Source of the DNA: Argyresthia goedartella
Taxonomy: Eukaryota; Arthropoda; Insecta; Lepidoptera; Argyresthiidae
NCBI GenBank assembly: GCA_949825045.1
Contig: OX463824.1
Coordinates: 29,482,001 to 29,546,000 of the forward strand
DNA: 64,000 nucleotides
Direction of reading: 5' to 3'
Part shown: positions 54,533 through 64,000 of the stretch, one piece after another
Numbering within the stretch: position 1 is the first letter of the stretch
Layout of the letters: each line of letters starts with the position of its first letter
Notes under the pieces: model-generated
The model's input: the letters and a program-made list of their open reading frames with translations, nothing else
What the model was told of the DNA's origin: nothing
Database searches by the model: none
Position numbers and translations under genes: made by a program

Positions 54533-57500
54533 TCATATGGCTTTTCCTATTTTAAACCCCGGCACATCCGCTATTCGGTATCTATCGTTTCCTAATACAT
54601 CTATAATCTTGAAAGGACCAATAAACTTGGACAAGAGCTTCGCACTTTTGCCATTGTTTTGAAACTGGGTTCTTGTAATTTTAACAAGATCCCCGTTCTT
54701 GAAAACTGGTGCGGGCTCACGGCCTGTATCATGCAGACGTTTTTGTACTTCTTGGTTCTTTCTAATTGCTTTATCTATATCATCTCTTATATTTTGGATC
54801 TTAGAATTGTCTTGAATTTGACACAAGTCAAGTTTGTTAGAGAGATGGTCACGCAAGGGAATACCGAACAACGCCTCTGCTGCAGTTTTATTGGTTGTCG
54901 AATGAACCGTATTATTAATACCCCATTGTACTTTTCCCAAGCACCTGTCCCAGTCCCGCTCGTCTTTTCCTGTATTATGAGTAGCCAATGCATTTAGAAT
55001 TGTCTGATTATACCTTTCGGCCTGGCCATTGGCTCGGGGACAAGCGACTGCGTTGAGTACATGTTTAATTCCATAGTTATCACAGAAAAACATAAACGCC
55101 GATGAAGTAAATGAAGTACCGCGGTCTGAGATTATCCTGGCCGGTAAACCAAAATCAAGAAATATACTTTCTAGTATCTTAATTGTGGTTTTGGTCTTAG
55201 TAATCTTCGCTCCTCTAACAAATAAATATTTAGTAAACCCGTCCACGATTGTCAATATGTGACAATTACCAGTTTTACTTTTCACAAACGGTCCTACATG
55301 GTCGATGTGGATAGTGTGAAAAGGAATATTTACTTTCTCTATTGGAAACACGTGACCAGTCTTTTTTCGAGATGAGTTATCCTTACTGTAAGCGCATTCC
55401 AAACACGCGTCCACATATTTCCTCAAGCAACGTCGCATTTTAGGGAACCAGTAGAGACTTTTCACTCTTTCCAAGGTTTTCGCAAAACCAGGATGACCTA
55501 TCTCATCGTGGTTTGCTTTACAAATTTGCCATCTAGCACTTCTTGGAATAACCAGTCTCAGCTCATCGTCAATTTTTCTGTACACTGAATTATTTTTAAT
55601 AGTATAGTTTTTCTTGATATCTTTAGAGAATTCGTCATTTTCAGGTTTAAGAATTTGAACAATTCGCGATATGTCTGGGTCACCCATTTGAAGAGTTAAT
55701 AGCCAATTCTCCTTGGAAATATTGTAAACAGCAAATGCAGAGTTATCATCGCTGTCAGGTGGTTGCTTAGTATTACGGCTCAGGGCGTCAACATGACACA
55801 TTTGCACACCTGGTCGGTACTGGATATCAAAAGTATAGTCACTAATTTGGAGCCACCACCTGGCTATGCGTGGAATCAGGTCCCGCTTTGTTAAGGTCGT
55901 TCTTATTGCACTACAGTCGGTTACTACTTTAAACTTGAGACCCAACAAATATACACGAAACTTTTTTAACGAACACACGACAGCCAATGTTTCAAGCTCA
56001 TATGAATGTAGATGTTTTTCTTCCGGTGTCGTCTGTCTACTGAAGTAAGCGATTGGTTTCAAGGTTCGTGGATTTTCTTGCCATTGCATTAATATACCGC
56101 CTATGCCTAATGAACTAGCGTCAGTATGTAGTTCGGTTTCCAATTTTGGGTTGTACAGTGCCAATATCGGCCTTTCTACTAGTTTTTCCTTTAAGAGGGT
56201 AAATGAATTCATTTCAGAATCCTCCCAACGCCAAGAAACATCCTTTTTTAAAAGGTTTGTTAAAGATCGGGCGATTTCACCAAACCCCTTTACAAACTTT
56301 CGGAAGTAACTGGACAAACCCAGGAATTGCCTCACTTCGTGGACATTGCTCGGTGTTGGGAACTCTTTAACGGCAATGATCTTATTCTCACTTGGTTTGA
56401 TGCCGTCAATGGATATTTCATACCCTAGGTAATTTATTGTTCGATCAAAGAAACGACATTTTGATAATTTTAGGGTTAAACCGCAATGTCTGAGTAGCTG
56501 TAGTATCTCTTCTAAACGTTGAAATCCCTGATCTATGTTTTCAGATGGCACAAGAAGGTCGTCAAGGTAAGCTAATGCAAATTCAAACCTTTTGTTCCCA
56601 AGCATCTTGTTCATCATGCGTTGAAAAACGGCTGGGGCATTAGCCAATCCGAACGGCATTAGTTTGAATTGGTAATGCCCATCTGGTGTTACAAATCCAG
56701 TTAAATAACGACTATCTTTTGCCATCGGAATTTGATAGTAGCCTGAAGCTAGGTCAAGCGTCGTAAAATAAGCATTACCGCTAAGATTTATCAGTTGATC
56801 CTCAATCAGGGGTAGCGGGAATCTATCTTTTACAGATTTACTGTTAAGAGCCCGAAAATCCACGCATAACCGCTGCTTACCGTTTTTTTTTCTTACCATC
56901 AAAACCGGGCTTGCGTAATCCGAATTGGACTCTTCTATAATATCATTTTGCATTAATTCGTCTACAAATTGCCTGACTTCTTCACGTTCTGAAAATGACA
57001 GCCTGTATGGTCTATATATTACTGGTTTCGTATCTTCTAGATCAATTTTCATCTCAACATCACTAACACAACCGATTTCACTCAGATTGTTAGCAAAGCA
57101 ATCGCGATATGTCTGCAATAGATTGAATAGTCTGTCAAAGTGTTCCTTCCCCAGTGATTTACCTGCAGCGATATCATTCTTTTTAAGAGGCTCCAAGCTA
57201 GATACATCTTTGGTTATTCTATTGGTGTGATAAACCCTTCGTTCGACAAACGGTACGGATCTTGCTAGTATGACATTAGCATTGATTTTTAGAGTTTTCG
57301 GGGAAAGGTTTGTGACGACCACGAAACCTCGTCCGTTTTCAATACGATAAGCGCCCTGATGTAAGCGATATTCTCTCCCTGGTTCTCTACTATCATACCC
57401 CTCTTTGTAAATATCCCCAGAATATTTACTATCCTCAACAGCAATGGGTACAATGCTAGTTTGTACTACCTCTGACGCCTCAAAAGTTATTAGATTAATC

Positions 57501-57850
57501 TTATTATCCGGCTCTTCGGCCGTTGGAGTGGGATCTTTATAAAATTGCAATTTGTTACTGTCCTTGAGTGTAGTCACAAAAGGCAACTCCGTGAAATTTT
57601 GTCCAATCAGAAGGGAGGTTTGCAATAACTCGTCGGGAACGATGAGTATTTCCAGGAAAGTCTCAATATTGTCAATTTTTATGTTAGTAAACGTTTTGTA
57701 CGATGGCGTAATTATAGAATTACCGAACCCTTTAACTACGGGCAAATTGGCATGGTTTTCTGGTAAGCCTATAACCTGAGCATCGCTTTCTTTCATCAAA
57801 GTGCATTCGCTACCAAAGTCTATATAAGCTACTAGATCTACCTCGTTCAC
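54533..57850 (-). CDS. Gypsy pol: protease, RT, RNase H, integrase
   Basis: A 1105-codon open frame. Protease: D11-F-G-S with ILI...LLIGQNF downstream (the usual D-S/T-G is D-F-G here). RT: LCVDFRALN (about 328-336), D366 in TTLDLASGYYQI, LPFGLANAP-like MPFGLANAP and YLDD at 428-431. RNase H: D577 (HTDASS), the Glu of YELETLA, D645 and D688. Integrase: H781-x4-H786, C816-x2-C819, then D850, D909 and E945. All four enzymes look intact. The codon at 57850 is GTG; no ATG precedes the protease. An in-frame TGA lies just upstream, after the gag stop, so how pol is translated is unclear. Confidence 0.92.
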   Translation of the reverse strand: MNEVDLVAYIDFGSECTLMKESDAQVIGLPENHANLPVVKGFGNSIITPSYKTFTNIKIDNIETFLEILIVPDELLQTSLLIGQNFTELPFVTTLKDSNKLQFYKDPTPTAEEPDNKINLITFEASEVVQTSIVPIAVEDSKYSGDIYKEGYDSREPGREYRLHQGAYRIENGRGFVVVTNLSPKTLKINANVILARSVPFVERRVYHTNRITKDVSSLEPLKKNDIAAGKSLGKEHFDRLFNLLQTYRDCFANNLSEIGCVSDVEMKIDLEDTKPVIYRPYRLSFSEREEVRQFVDELMQNDIIEESNSDYASPVLMVRKKNGKQRLCVDFRALNSKSVKDRFPLPLIEDQLINLSGNAYFTTLDLASGYYQIPMAKDSRYLTGFVTPDGHYQFKLMPFGLANAPAVFQRMMNKMLGNKRFEFALAYLDDLLVPSENIDQGFQRLEEILQLLRHCGLTLKLSKCRFFDRTINYLGYEISIDGIKPSENKIIAVKEFPTPSNVHEVRQFLGLSSYFRKFVKGFGEIARSLTNLLKKDVSWRWEDSEMNSFTLLKEKLVERPILALYNPKLETELHTDASSLGIGGILMQWQENPRTLKPIAYFSRQTTPEEKHLHSYELETLAVVCSLKKFRVYLLGLKFKVVTDCSAIRTTLTKRDLIPRIARWWLQISDYTFDIQYRPGVQMCHVDALSRNTKQPPDSDDNSAFAVYNISKENWLLTLQMGDPDISRIVQILKPENDEFSKDIKKNYTIKNNSVYRKIDDELRLVIPRSARWQICKANHDEIGHPGFAKTLERVKSLYWFPKMRRCLRKYVDACLECAYSKDNSSRKKTGHVFPIEKVNIPFHTIHIDHVGPFVKSKTGNCHILTIVDGFTKYLFVRGAKITKTKTTIKILESIFLDFGLPARIISDRGTSFTSSAFMFFCDNYGIKHVLNAVACPRANGQAERYNQTILNALATHNTGKDERDWDRCLGKVQWGINNTVHSTTNKTAAEALFGIPLRDHLSNKLDLCQIQDNSKIQNIRDDIDKAIRKNQEVQKRLHDTGREPAPVFKNGDLVKITRTQFQNNGKSAKLLSKFIGPFKIIDVLGNDRYRIADVPGFKIGKAI

Positions 57851-57920
57851 CGTAATAGGTTTAAAATATTTGTCATTATGTTTTGTGTTGAGCTCTATTT
57901 TTAGTGTCTTTATTCATTGA

Positions 57921-58934
57921 TTATTCACTTCCGTTTTCTGACCGCATCCGTTTCACGGGTTCTTGCGTACAATTCTCATTATCATGACCTATCCTAGTAC
58001 ATTTTCTACACTTAACCAAAGGTTTAGGACACTTGAAGTAAGGATGTCCCTTCGATTTGCAGTTATAGCAAATCACTGAACCCTCAACAGAATTATCCGA
58101 CGATTTTAGTGACACCTTACCAAAGGACCTATTCTTGAAGAAATTGTTTCGACTTTTGTCATCCCGTGGAAGCAAATCTGTTTTATTCTGCCGTTGCGAG
58201 TTCATAAAGTTTAAAAGGTCCTCTGGTTCCTCACATTTTAAAGCCTGTGCACTGTTCCGTAATGACCTGTCAGTGATACCATGTATTATGCAGTCTACAC
58301 TCTTTTTACCGGTGATTTGGCATCTATTCAACAGAGTCAATTTATCGTAATAGTAGTTTCTTAAGCTCTCATCACTTTTTGTTATGCGACTAATCATGTC
58401 CTCTAGTAGGTCCCCACAGTTCTCCTCACTTGGAAAGGCTTTTTTAAGCTTTGCCTGCCATTCATCCCAAGTGAAGGCAACTGTAGGGAGTGCTTCGTAC
58501 CACTGTTTTGCTAATCCTACCAGTTTTTGTAAGGCATAGTGGACAGTTTGAACTTCGTTCCACCCGTAAATGCCTACGCATTCATTTACTTTTCTCATCC
58601 AAATTTCTATGTTCTGGGCCTTACGCGAAGGGTCGAACTCAGGTACAACGTTGTTGAGCTGATTATTATTAAAGATCTGCTTACTGGACTCACCCCTCCA
58701 AGTCGTCAATAAACGCAAAACGTCTTCCGCTGATAGGGATGGTGTAGAAGTATCTCTGCGGCGCTGTGGTGGTGGGCTCCGTTTACGCCGAGGTGCTGGA
58801 CTTCGTCTACGCCTAGGTGGCGGGCAGCGGCTCCGTGAGGACTCCGATGACCGGATAATGCTGCACTTCCGCCGTCTTGTACGACTCCTGCCTCGCTTAC
58901 GGCGCAGCGGTGCTACCTCCTCATCCGAACTCAT
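57921..58934 (-). CDS. Gypsy gag with two CCHC knuckles
   Basis: From the likely start MSSDEEVAP (ATG at 58934; an upstream ATG at 58967 adds 11 residues), about 337 codons. The N-terminus is extremely Arg/Pro/Ser-rich (RRRRSPAPRRKRSPPPQRRR-like, RS-domain style). The retrotransposon gag core (PEFDPSRKAQNIEIW...GLAKQWYEAL...W) follows, and two CX2CX4HX4C knuckles (CYNCKSKGHPYFKC and CRKCTRIGHDNENC) close it. It packages the RNA in virus-like particles. The frame is intact and ends at 57921 before pol. Confidence 0.9.
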   Translation of the reverse strand: MSSDEEVAPLRRKRGRSRTRRRKCSIIRSSESSRSRCPPPRRRRSPAPRRKRSPPPQRRRDTSTPSLSAEDVLRLLTTWRGESSKQIFNNNQLNNVVPEFDPSRKAQNIEIWMRKVNECVGIYGWNEVQTVHYALQKLVGLAKQWYEALPTVAFTWDEWQAKLKKAFPSEENCGDLLEDMISRITKSDESLRNYYYDKLTLLNRCQITGKKSVDCIIHGITDRSLRNSAQALKCEEPEDLLNFMNSQRQNKTDLLPRDDKSRNNFFKNRSFGKVSLKSSDNSVEGSVICYNCKSKGHPYFKCPKPLVKCRKCTRIGHDNENCTQEPVKRMRSENGSE

Positions 58935-58967
58935 AACTGTAATAATTGATAGATTTCGCCGTATCAA

Positions 58968-59214
58968 TAAAATTAATCGGTTGTCTCAATAATTAAAACA
59001 CCCATACTTTATACTTGTTTGATATTATACTTAATTTTGGTATCATTTTTACTAAAAAAAAATCTATGATTAAATCCTTTATTGTGCGAGTTAGTTAGTT
59101 AGCCAAACTTCACTAAAATCATCAAATTGATGTTCTATGAGCGATCACAGCTGTTGATATGCCGAATCAAGGCAATGTATAAACGTAATTAGAGCATATA
59201 ATTCATGTAACAGG
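58968..59214. other. Region 5' of Gypsy gag, no LTR found
   Basis: AT-rich. A 5' LTR or primer-binding site was expected here, but nothing matching 54280-54529 is seen. Confidence 0.4.
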
Positions 59215-59715
59215 TGCCTTATATGAGCAAGCATAGATCCTCGTGTGGCAAACATAGCCAATATACATAATAAGTGCATGTATCAAGCAAGCATAGCTCT
59301 TCGTATGGCAAACATAGCCGATAAACGATAAAGTTACATAATATGAGCAAGCATAGCGTGTGGCAAGCATAGCCGTAATACGTTATTATTGCATAATATG
59401 AGCAAGCATAGCTCTTCGTGTGGCAAACATAGCCATAATAAGTTATTATTTCATAATATGAGCAAACATAGCTCTTCGTGTGGCAAACATAGCCGTTAAA
59501 CGTTATAATTGCATACCTAATATGAGCAAGCATAGCCCTTCGTATGGCAAATATAGCCGTTACACGTTCTAATTTCATACCTCATATGAGCAAGCATAGC
59601 TCTTCGTATGGCAAACATAGCCGTAATACGTTATTATTGCATAATATGAGCAAACATAGCTGTATATCTGGCAAGCATAGCCGATTTAAATAATAGGTGC
59701 ATAATCGTGAACTAG
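59215..59715 (-). repeat. Tandem array, about eight 55-66 bp units
   Basis: Each unit carries ATATGAGCAAGCATAGC, TCTTCGTRTGGCAAACATAGCC and a variable CGTTATTATTGCAT spacer. Unit starts fall near 59221, 59287, 59342, 59398, 59457, 59521, 59587 and 59646. On the minus strand the array stays open for 119 codons (59219-59578) and then 79 codons (59582-59821), giving a repeated CHTKSYxCSYY-type peptide. This is more likely a by-product of the unit length than a real protein. Confidence 0.88.
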
Positions 59716-59807
59716 CGTAGCTCTTGAACCAAGGAATTAGCGATATGTACTTTACAAAGCAAAAATAACAGCATATTAAGCAACAATGATCATTTAATAT
59801 TTTGTTG

Positions 59808-60188
59808 ATCAAGCAAGACATGGCTCTTTACCTATAAAAATACTTCTGTGTTCGTGTAACCGTCAATTCCGATTTAAAAATGTGTATTTAGTTTATTTTT
59901 CTTAAATAAATCCATTAAAACCTTTACAATCGTAATTCTTTGAAATCTCAACAGAATGTGGTTCTGTTCAAATTTAAGCATTTAAACTACCAGATATTTT
60001 CAAAAATACATCAAGCAAGACATGGCTCTTTACCTATAAAAATACTTCTGTGTTCGTGTAACCGTCAATTCCGATTTAAAAATGTGTATTTAGAAAACCT
60101 TTGCAATCGTAAGGTTATTCTTTGAAATCTCAACAGAATGTGGTTCTGTTCAAATTTAAGCATTTAAACTACCAGATATTTTCAAAAT
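59808..60188 (+). repeat. Tandem duplication of about 200 bp
   Basis: TCAAGCAAGACATGGCTCTTTACC...CTACCAGATATTTTCAAAA occurs at 59811-60005 and again at 60011-60188. The second copy lacks about 20 bp (TTTATTTTTCTTAAATAAATCC) in the middle. Confidence 0.92.
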
Positions 60189-60650
60189 TACCCCGAAAAA
60201 ATAAAAATAAAAAGCAAACTTCAAAAATATTATATTTTATCCGATGATATCGACGCCATCATCACATATTTTTCAGATTGTAGTATTGAATGTATATATA
60301 GCTTGAGTGCTTTATGCAAACAATTTAATATTTTTGGAATTCACATTGACGAAAATATCATGTTCAATTATGATCATATTCCAAATCCAGTTACAGTTTG
60401 TACAGACGCCATCTTTGAATTCAATCCGAAAATATTACGGGCATCGTTAATGTTTTCGTGATTTTGATCACTGTCGACGAACAATACTGTTAACGAATCG
60501 CGTTAGATTTTCTAAACTGTATCATAACGGTGTATCCATGTGGCCCATGCACTATTGATCCCATAAATCTGATCGACAAAATATCTCAACATACTTTCTT
60601 GATGTTACCTCGTCAAATTGAAACAACTCACAGAGTCAGAGAGTCAGAGT
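60189..60650. other. Non-coding, nothing recognised
   Basis: AT-rich sequence between the duplication and the 3' end of the LINE. Confidence 0.45.
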
Positions 60651-60781
60651 ATTTTTTTTTATTGAATATAAATAAATAAATAATCTTATTCAACGTCAAA
60701 ATTATACTTACTTATAACTACAAGTAAATTTTTTTTTTATATAAAAAAAAGACTACACCGTTTCGGAAGTGGGCCTCGGGG

Positions 60782-62755
60782 TTAAGAAGAAACGGCAAGA
60801 AACTCCCCCATACCTTTTTTTTTAAAAAGTGACTTTACAACAGGTACTGGTTTCGGTCTAAGGAAATTCGCCGGCGAGTGATAAACTTGATCCATCGCCC
60901 CTCGTCGAATTTCTGTGCGCTGAGATGGTATGGACCATGCAGTTTTGTCATCTAAGTATTCCTTAATACTATAATAGGACTTTCTTATCAGCTCATTTTT
61001 AACATAGTTTTTGAACCTCTTTTCAGGAAGGATCAATGATTCCTGTGGTATTTTATTGTAGAAGCGAATACAGTGCCCCATGAATGATGTGCCTACTTTA
61101 CTTAGTCTAAATAATGGTAGTGCTAACCTATTTTTATTTCTAGTGTTAATTGTCTGGCTATCACCTACAATTTGAAATAAAGCTATGATTTTTCTTACAT
61201 GCATGATATTCTCGTATATATATTGACAGGTTACCGTAAGTATATTAATTTCTTTGAATTTTTCTCTTAATGATTCTCTAGCATCTAATTGATATATCGC
61301 CCTGATCGCCCTTTTTTGTAAGAAAAATATCGTATTTATATCTGCTGCTCTCCCCCAGAGCAATATTCCATAAGATATAATACTGTGAAAATAACTAAAG
61401 TAAACCAATCTGGCAGTTTCAACATCTGTAAGGTATCTGATTTGTCTGACCGCAAAAGCGGCTGAGCTAAGTCTTCGTGCGAGATTAGTTATGTGAGGAA
61501 ACCATTGAAGTTTCGAATCTATAGTGATTCCGAGAAAGATTGTGTCTTCAACGAGGTCCAATCTTTCAGATCCTATTCTAACACTGCTTTCAACCTGTCG
61601 TACATTAGGCAAACAAAATTTGATACATTTAGTCTTCTTTGAGTTTAATAACAGGTTGTTTACATTGAACCAACTTAACACATGAGAGAGTGTACTATTT
61701 GCGTCGTCTAGAATTTCTTCTTGCCTTTTCACCTTGAAAATAATAGATGTGTCATCAGCAAATAGAACAATCTGAGTCATTTTTTCCACCATATAAGGCA
61801 GGTCATCCATGTACACTAAGAAAAGGAACGGACCTAAGATAGAACCCTGGGGTACACCAATATTCATATGGGTTCCAGTGGACTTGCATCTGTTTATATC
61901 TACTTTTAGTAATCTTTCCATTAAATAAGATTCCATTAATTTTAACGCATTATCTTTGATACCATAGTGTTGAAGTTTGAGCAAAAGAGTTTGATGGTCC
62001 ACACAGTCAAAGGCCTTGGAAAGATCACAGAAAATACCAACCGCATCCTGTGATCCTTCCCACGCACTATAAATGTGTTCTACTAGCGCTACTCCGGCGT
62101 CTGTTGTTGATCTGCCTTTAGTGAATCCGAACTGTTTTTTGTGGAGTAGCCCAGATGCATTGAAGTGAGGGAGTAGTTGACTCAATATGACCTTTTCAAA
62201 CACCTTGCTCAACACTGGCAATACAGATACAGGTCTGAAGTTGGCAGGGTCTTGTTTACTACCGGATTTGAAAAGTGGTATTAATCTGCTCATTTTCATG
62301 AGGTCAGGAAAAACTCCGTTTGCTATACAACTATTGAATGTGATTGCCATGTATGGTGCAATCACATCGATTACTGATTTAACCACGTTAACCGACATGC
62401 CCCATAAATCTTCAGTCTTTTTCATGCTAAGAAGTTTAAATGTTTTAACTATAGTTATAGAGCCTATTGGCTTGAAGTTAAAGCCATCCTTGTTTTGGGG
62501 CACATTTTCAACCAAGTAATCTAAAGACTTTTCAGAAGAGGATGGTAGTGCTTCTGTTGTTATTATTGGTATGGTACTGAAGAACTTTTCAAATGCGTTA
62601 GCAACGTCCTCGTTTGATGAGAGTGATTGGTCGGTAACTTTTAAATTAAAACTAGATTCACTAGACCTAACCTTGCCTGTCTCTTTTTTAATAATGTTCC
62701 ATGTAGTTTTAATTTTGTCGCCAGAAGCTTTGATTTTATTGTTAAGATGTAGCAC
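60782..62755 (-). pseudogene. LINE ORF2: reverse transcriptase and C-terminal region
   Basis: 657 codons open. The RT has FRPVSVLPVLSKVFE (motif 2a), GFTKGRSTTDA, D244 in FCDLSKAFDCVDH, GVPQGSILGPFLF (300-312) and LFADDTS (332-335). The thumb, NNLLLNSKKTKCIKF, and a C-terminal region with FLQKRAIRAIY and FYNKIP (FxNxLP-like) follow. All RT catalytic residues are present. The N-terminal ATG is internal: homology to the endonuclease-RT linker continues upstream in another frame (shift near 62757). The 3' end is close to complete. Confidence 0.85.
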
Positions 62756-62761
62756 TTGGCT

Positions 62762-63646
62762 TTGTGGCAGTCTTTCCTAAAATTTTTAGAATAATTTTTG
62801 ACAAAGACGTTAAACTCAGGACTGTGATCATAGGATTTTTGCTCATACAATTCATATAGTCTGGACCTGCTCTGACGAAATTTTTCCATTTTCTTCAAAG
62901 TTACTGGTCTACACAATACTTTAACGGGCTTTATAGCATTACTTTCTTCAAATACTACAATCTGACCAGTGTGGTCTGAACTTAATGCCTTAACTATTTG
63001 TTTATCGTGAATACTACATTCACAGAATACGTTATCTAGACAAGTAGCGGAGGTAGCCGTTATTCGTGTAGGCTCCAGAAAGACATTGCACATATTGTAA
63101 GACTTAAATACTGCTAGGATCCTAGTGCGAATAGAGTGGTTTGCGGTGTCTAGTAAATCTACGTTAAAGTCGCCGCAAACTATGGCGCGTTTGGACTTGT
63201 TTCTGGATGCAAGTTGAAGAACTTGTTCCATCACTGATTCAAAGACTTCAAAATCTCCTTCGCCCGCCTGTACACACTAACAATAGTATATTTTCCATCT
63301 CAACACACGAGACTTCAGCATTCATTTCGCTAGAAAGACTAACAATATCCTTTCGTTCTTTACACTTAAAACTATCTTTTACTAAAATTAAGGAACCACC
63401 TTTAGTTTTAGTCTTTCTATTGAAACAGCTGATCACTTTATAATTTGGTATGCTGAACTGCATTGCACACTCTTGCAGCCAGTGTTCTGTCATACAAAGT
63501 ATATCTATTCTTTCGCTTTCTAAAAACATTTCTAATTCTAGTTGCTTGCCAGAAAAGCCTTGTATATTTTGGTGCATTACCTTTAAGCCGTGCTTTTCTG
63601 TTGTCGGTTGCGGCAGTTTAAAGATACAATAGTATCGTTTGTACAT
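62762..63646 (-). pseudogene. LINE ORF2: APE endonuclease, frameshifted
   Basis: The segment 63646-63248 has HQNIQGFSGKQLELE (first motif), MTEHWL (metal-binding Glu) and a VKD...VSCVE region. A one-base shift near 63245 moves to the segment 63234-62641 with AIVCGDFNVDLLD, TATSATCLDNVF and SSDHTGQIV (catalytic Asp-His). The endonuclease nicks the target to prime RT. The second frame ends in nonsense after the linker, where RT takes over. Confidence 0.82.
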
Positions 63647-63972
63647 ATTGCCTTGTCAGTAGTTACATGCTTCTTAGTACGTGTACTAATCGTTGTGGTG
63701 ACCGTTATACAATTATTTACTTCTGTTATACTGTTTATAACAGATTCTAAAATAAATGAAGCTAAAGACTTAGCTATTACGTCAGTGTCAATTTTAACAA
63801 TAATAACTTTGATTTCCTCACTGTTTCCGTCAGTGATGTATTTACAAATTAATAGATTTGTGTCAAAGAATAAAATTTTTGTATTGCGTACAGTCATATT
63901 ATACATATACATATTTAACCTATGAGTAGCGTGCTGTTGCTTTCCATTCATCACATCTGTACAAAGGTACAT
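63647..63972 (-). other. Possible ORF1/ORF2 junction or unrelated ORF
   Basis: A 129-codon minus frame (63583-63972) overlaps the start of the endonuclease and is open nearly to the window edge. It is hydrophobic/Ile-Thr-rich with no zinc knuckle or coiled-coil signal. It may be LINE 5' sequence. No function is proposed. Confidence 0.25.
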
Positions 63973-64000
63973 GACCGAGGTAAAACCAAGTGAAATTTCA

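Larger units (their letters stand above)
54280..58967 (-). mobile_element. Ty3/Gypsy LTR retrotransposon, minus strand
   Basis: Gag with two zinc knuckles and a pol with protease-RT-RNase H-integrase order (RNase H before integrase) define Ty3/Gypsy. A putative 3' LTR lies at 54280-54529. No copy of that LTR was seen to the right of gag, so the 5' LTR is either lost, strongly diverged or replaced. No envelope ORF is present. Both ORFs are open. Confidence 0.9.
60651..63646 (-). mobile_element. CR1-group (Daphne-like) LINE, minus strand
   Basis: APE endonuclease followed by RT, a 130-bp 3' UTR (CCGAAACGGTGTAGTC) and an A-run (60651-60660 on plus as T) form a non-LTR element of the CR1/Daphne/Rex1 group. 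The ORF2 frame is broken at about 63245 and about 62757. The 5' part, with any ORF1, continues beyond the window or is truncated near 63650. Confidence 0.85.

Noticed and set aside
59219..59821. Cys/Tyr-rich repeat proteins
   Set aside because: The frame is open because the tandem unit has no stop in it; no start context or family supports a gene.
1..64000. CRISPR arrays, operons or bacterial signals
   Set aside because: The window has introns, LINEs, SINEs and polyadenylation signals; the tandem array at 59215 has variable unit length and no unique spacers.

Overview
This window is eukaryotic and almost certainly comes from an insect nuclear genome. A moth or butterfly fits best, judging from the BEL/Pao, DIRS, RTE, Daphne/CR1-like and Tc1 elements, the tRNA-derived SINEs and the intron-rich layout, but the sequence alone does not prove the order. 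There are two recognisable host genes. The rest is mostly transposable elements, many of them nested.

Host genes. On the minus strand, 28876-30528 is an intact single-exon gene for a Tat-SF1/HTATSF1 homolog (Drosophila barricade), a U2-snRNP-associated splicing factor. Head to head with it, about 1.2 kb away, starts a metal-dependent PP2C phosphatase of the PPM1A/PPM1B type (Drosophila alphabet). Three coding exons are visible at 31704-32516, 42087-42204 and 53180-53288. Their splice phases agree. The introns are 9.6 and 11 kb and full of repeats, and the last exon or exons lie beyond the window.

Left third (1-24105). It opens with the 3' part of a BEL/Pao retrotransposon (1-4999), broken by a one-base frameshift. 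An I-group non-LTR element (about 5056-8490) that has lost its RT core follows. Then comes a nest. A decayed PIF/Harbinger transposase gene has exons at 10082-11114 and 16676-16864. It is split by a SINE and by a DIRS tyrosine-recombinase retrotransposon (11502-16382) that keeps its inverted termini and internal complementary region. Just downstream, a non-LTR element (17125-22742) is flanked by a perfect 26-bp target duplication. Its single intact 1193-aa protein joins an OTU cysteine-protease domain to an APE endonuclease and an RTE-like reverse transcriptase. This is the most unusual object in the window.

Middle (24267-53288). A 3.8-kb element with 560-bp inverted arms and internally alternating motifs (24267-28097) precedes the host genes. 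The phosphatase introns hold foldback/MITE elements, several of them near-perfect hairpins, plus SINE copies, a Tc1 pseudogene, an RTE remnant and dispersed repeats.

Right end (54280-64000). A minus-strand Ty3/Gypsy element has intact gag and pol frames and a 3' LTR; no matching 5' LTR was seen. A 55-66 bp tandem array and a 200-bp duplication follow. Last is a minus-strand Daphne/CR1-group LINE with a frameshifted endonuclease and an intact RT domain, which may continue past the window edge. All identifications rest on reading motifs; no database search was run.
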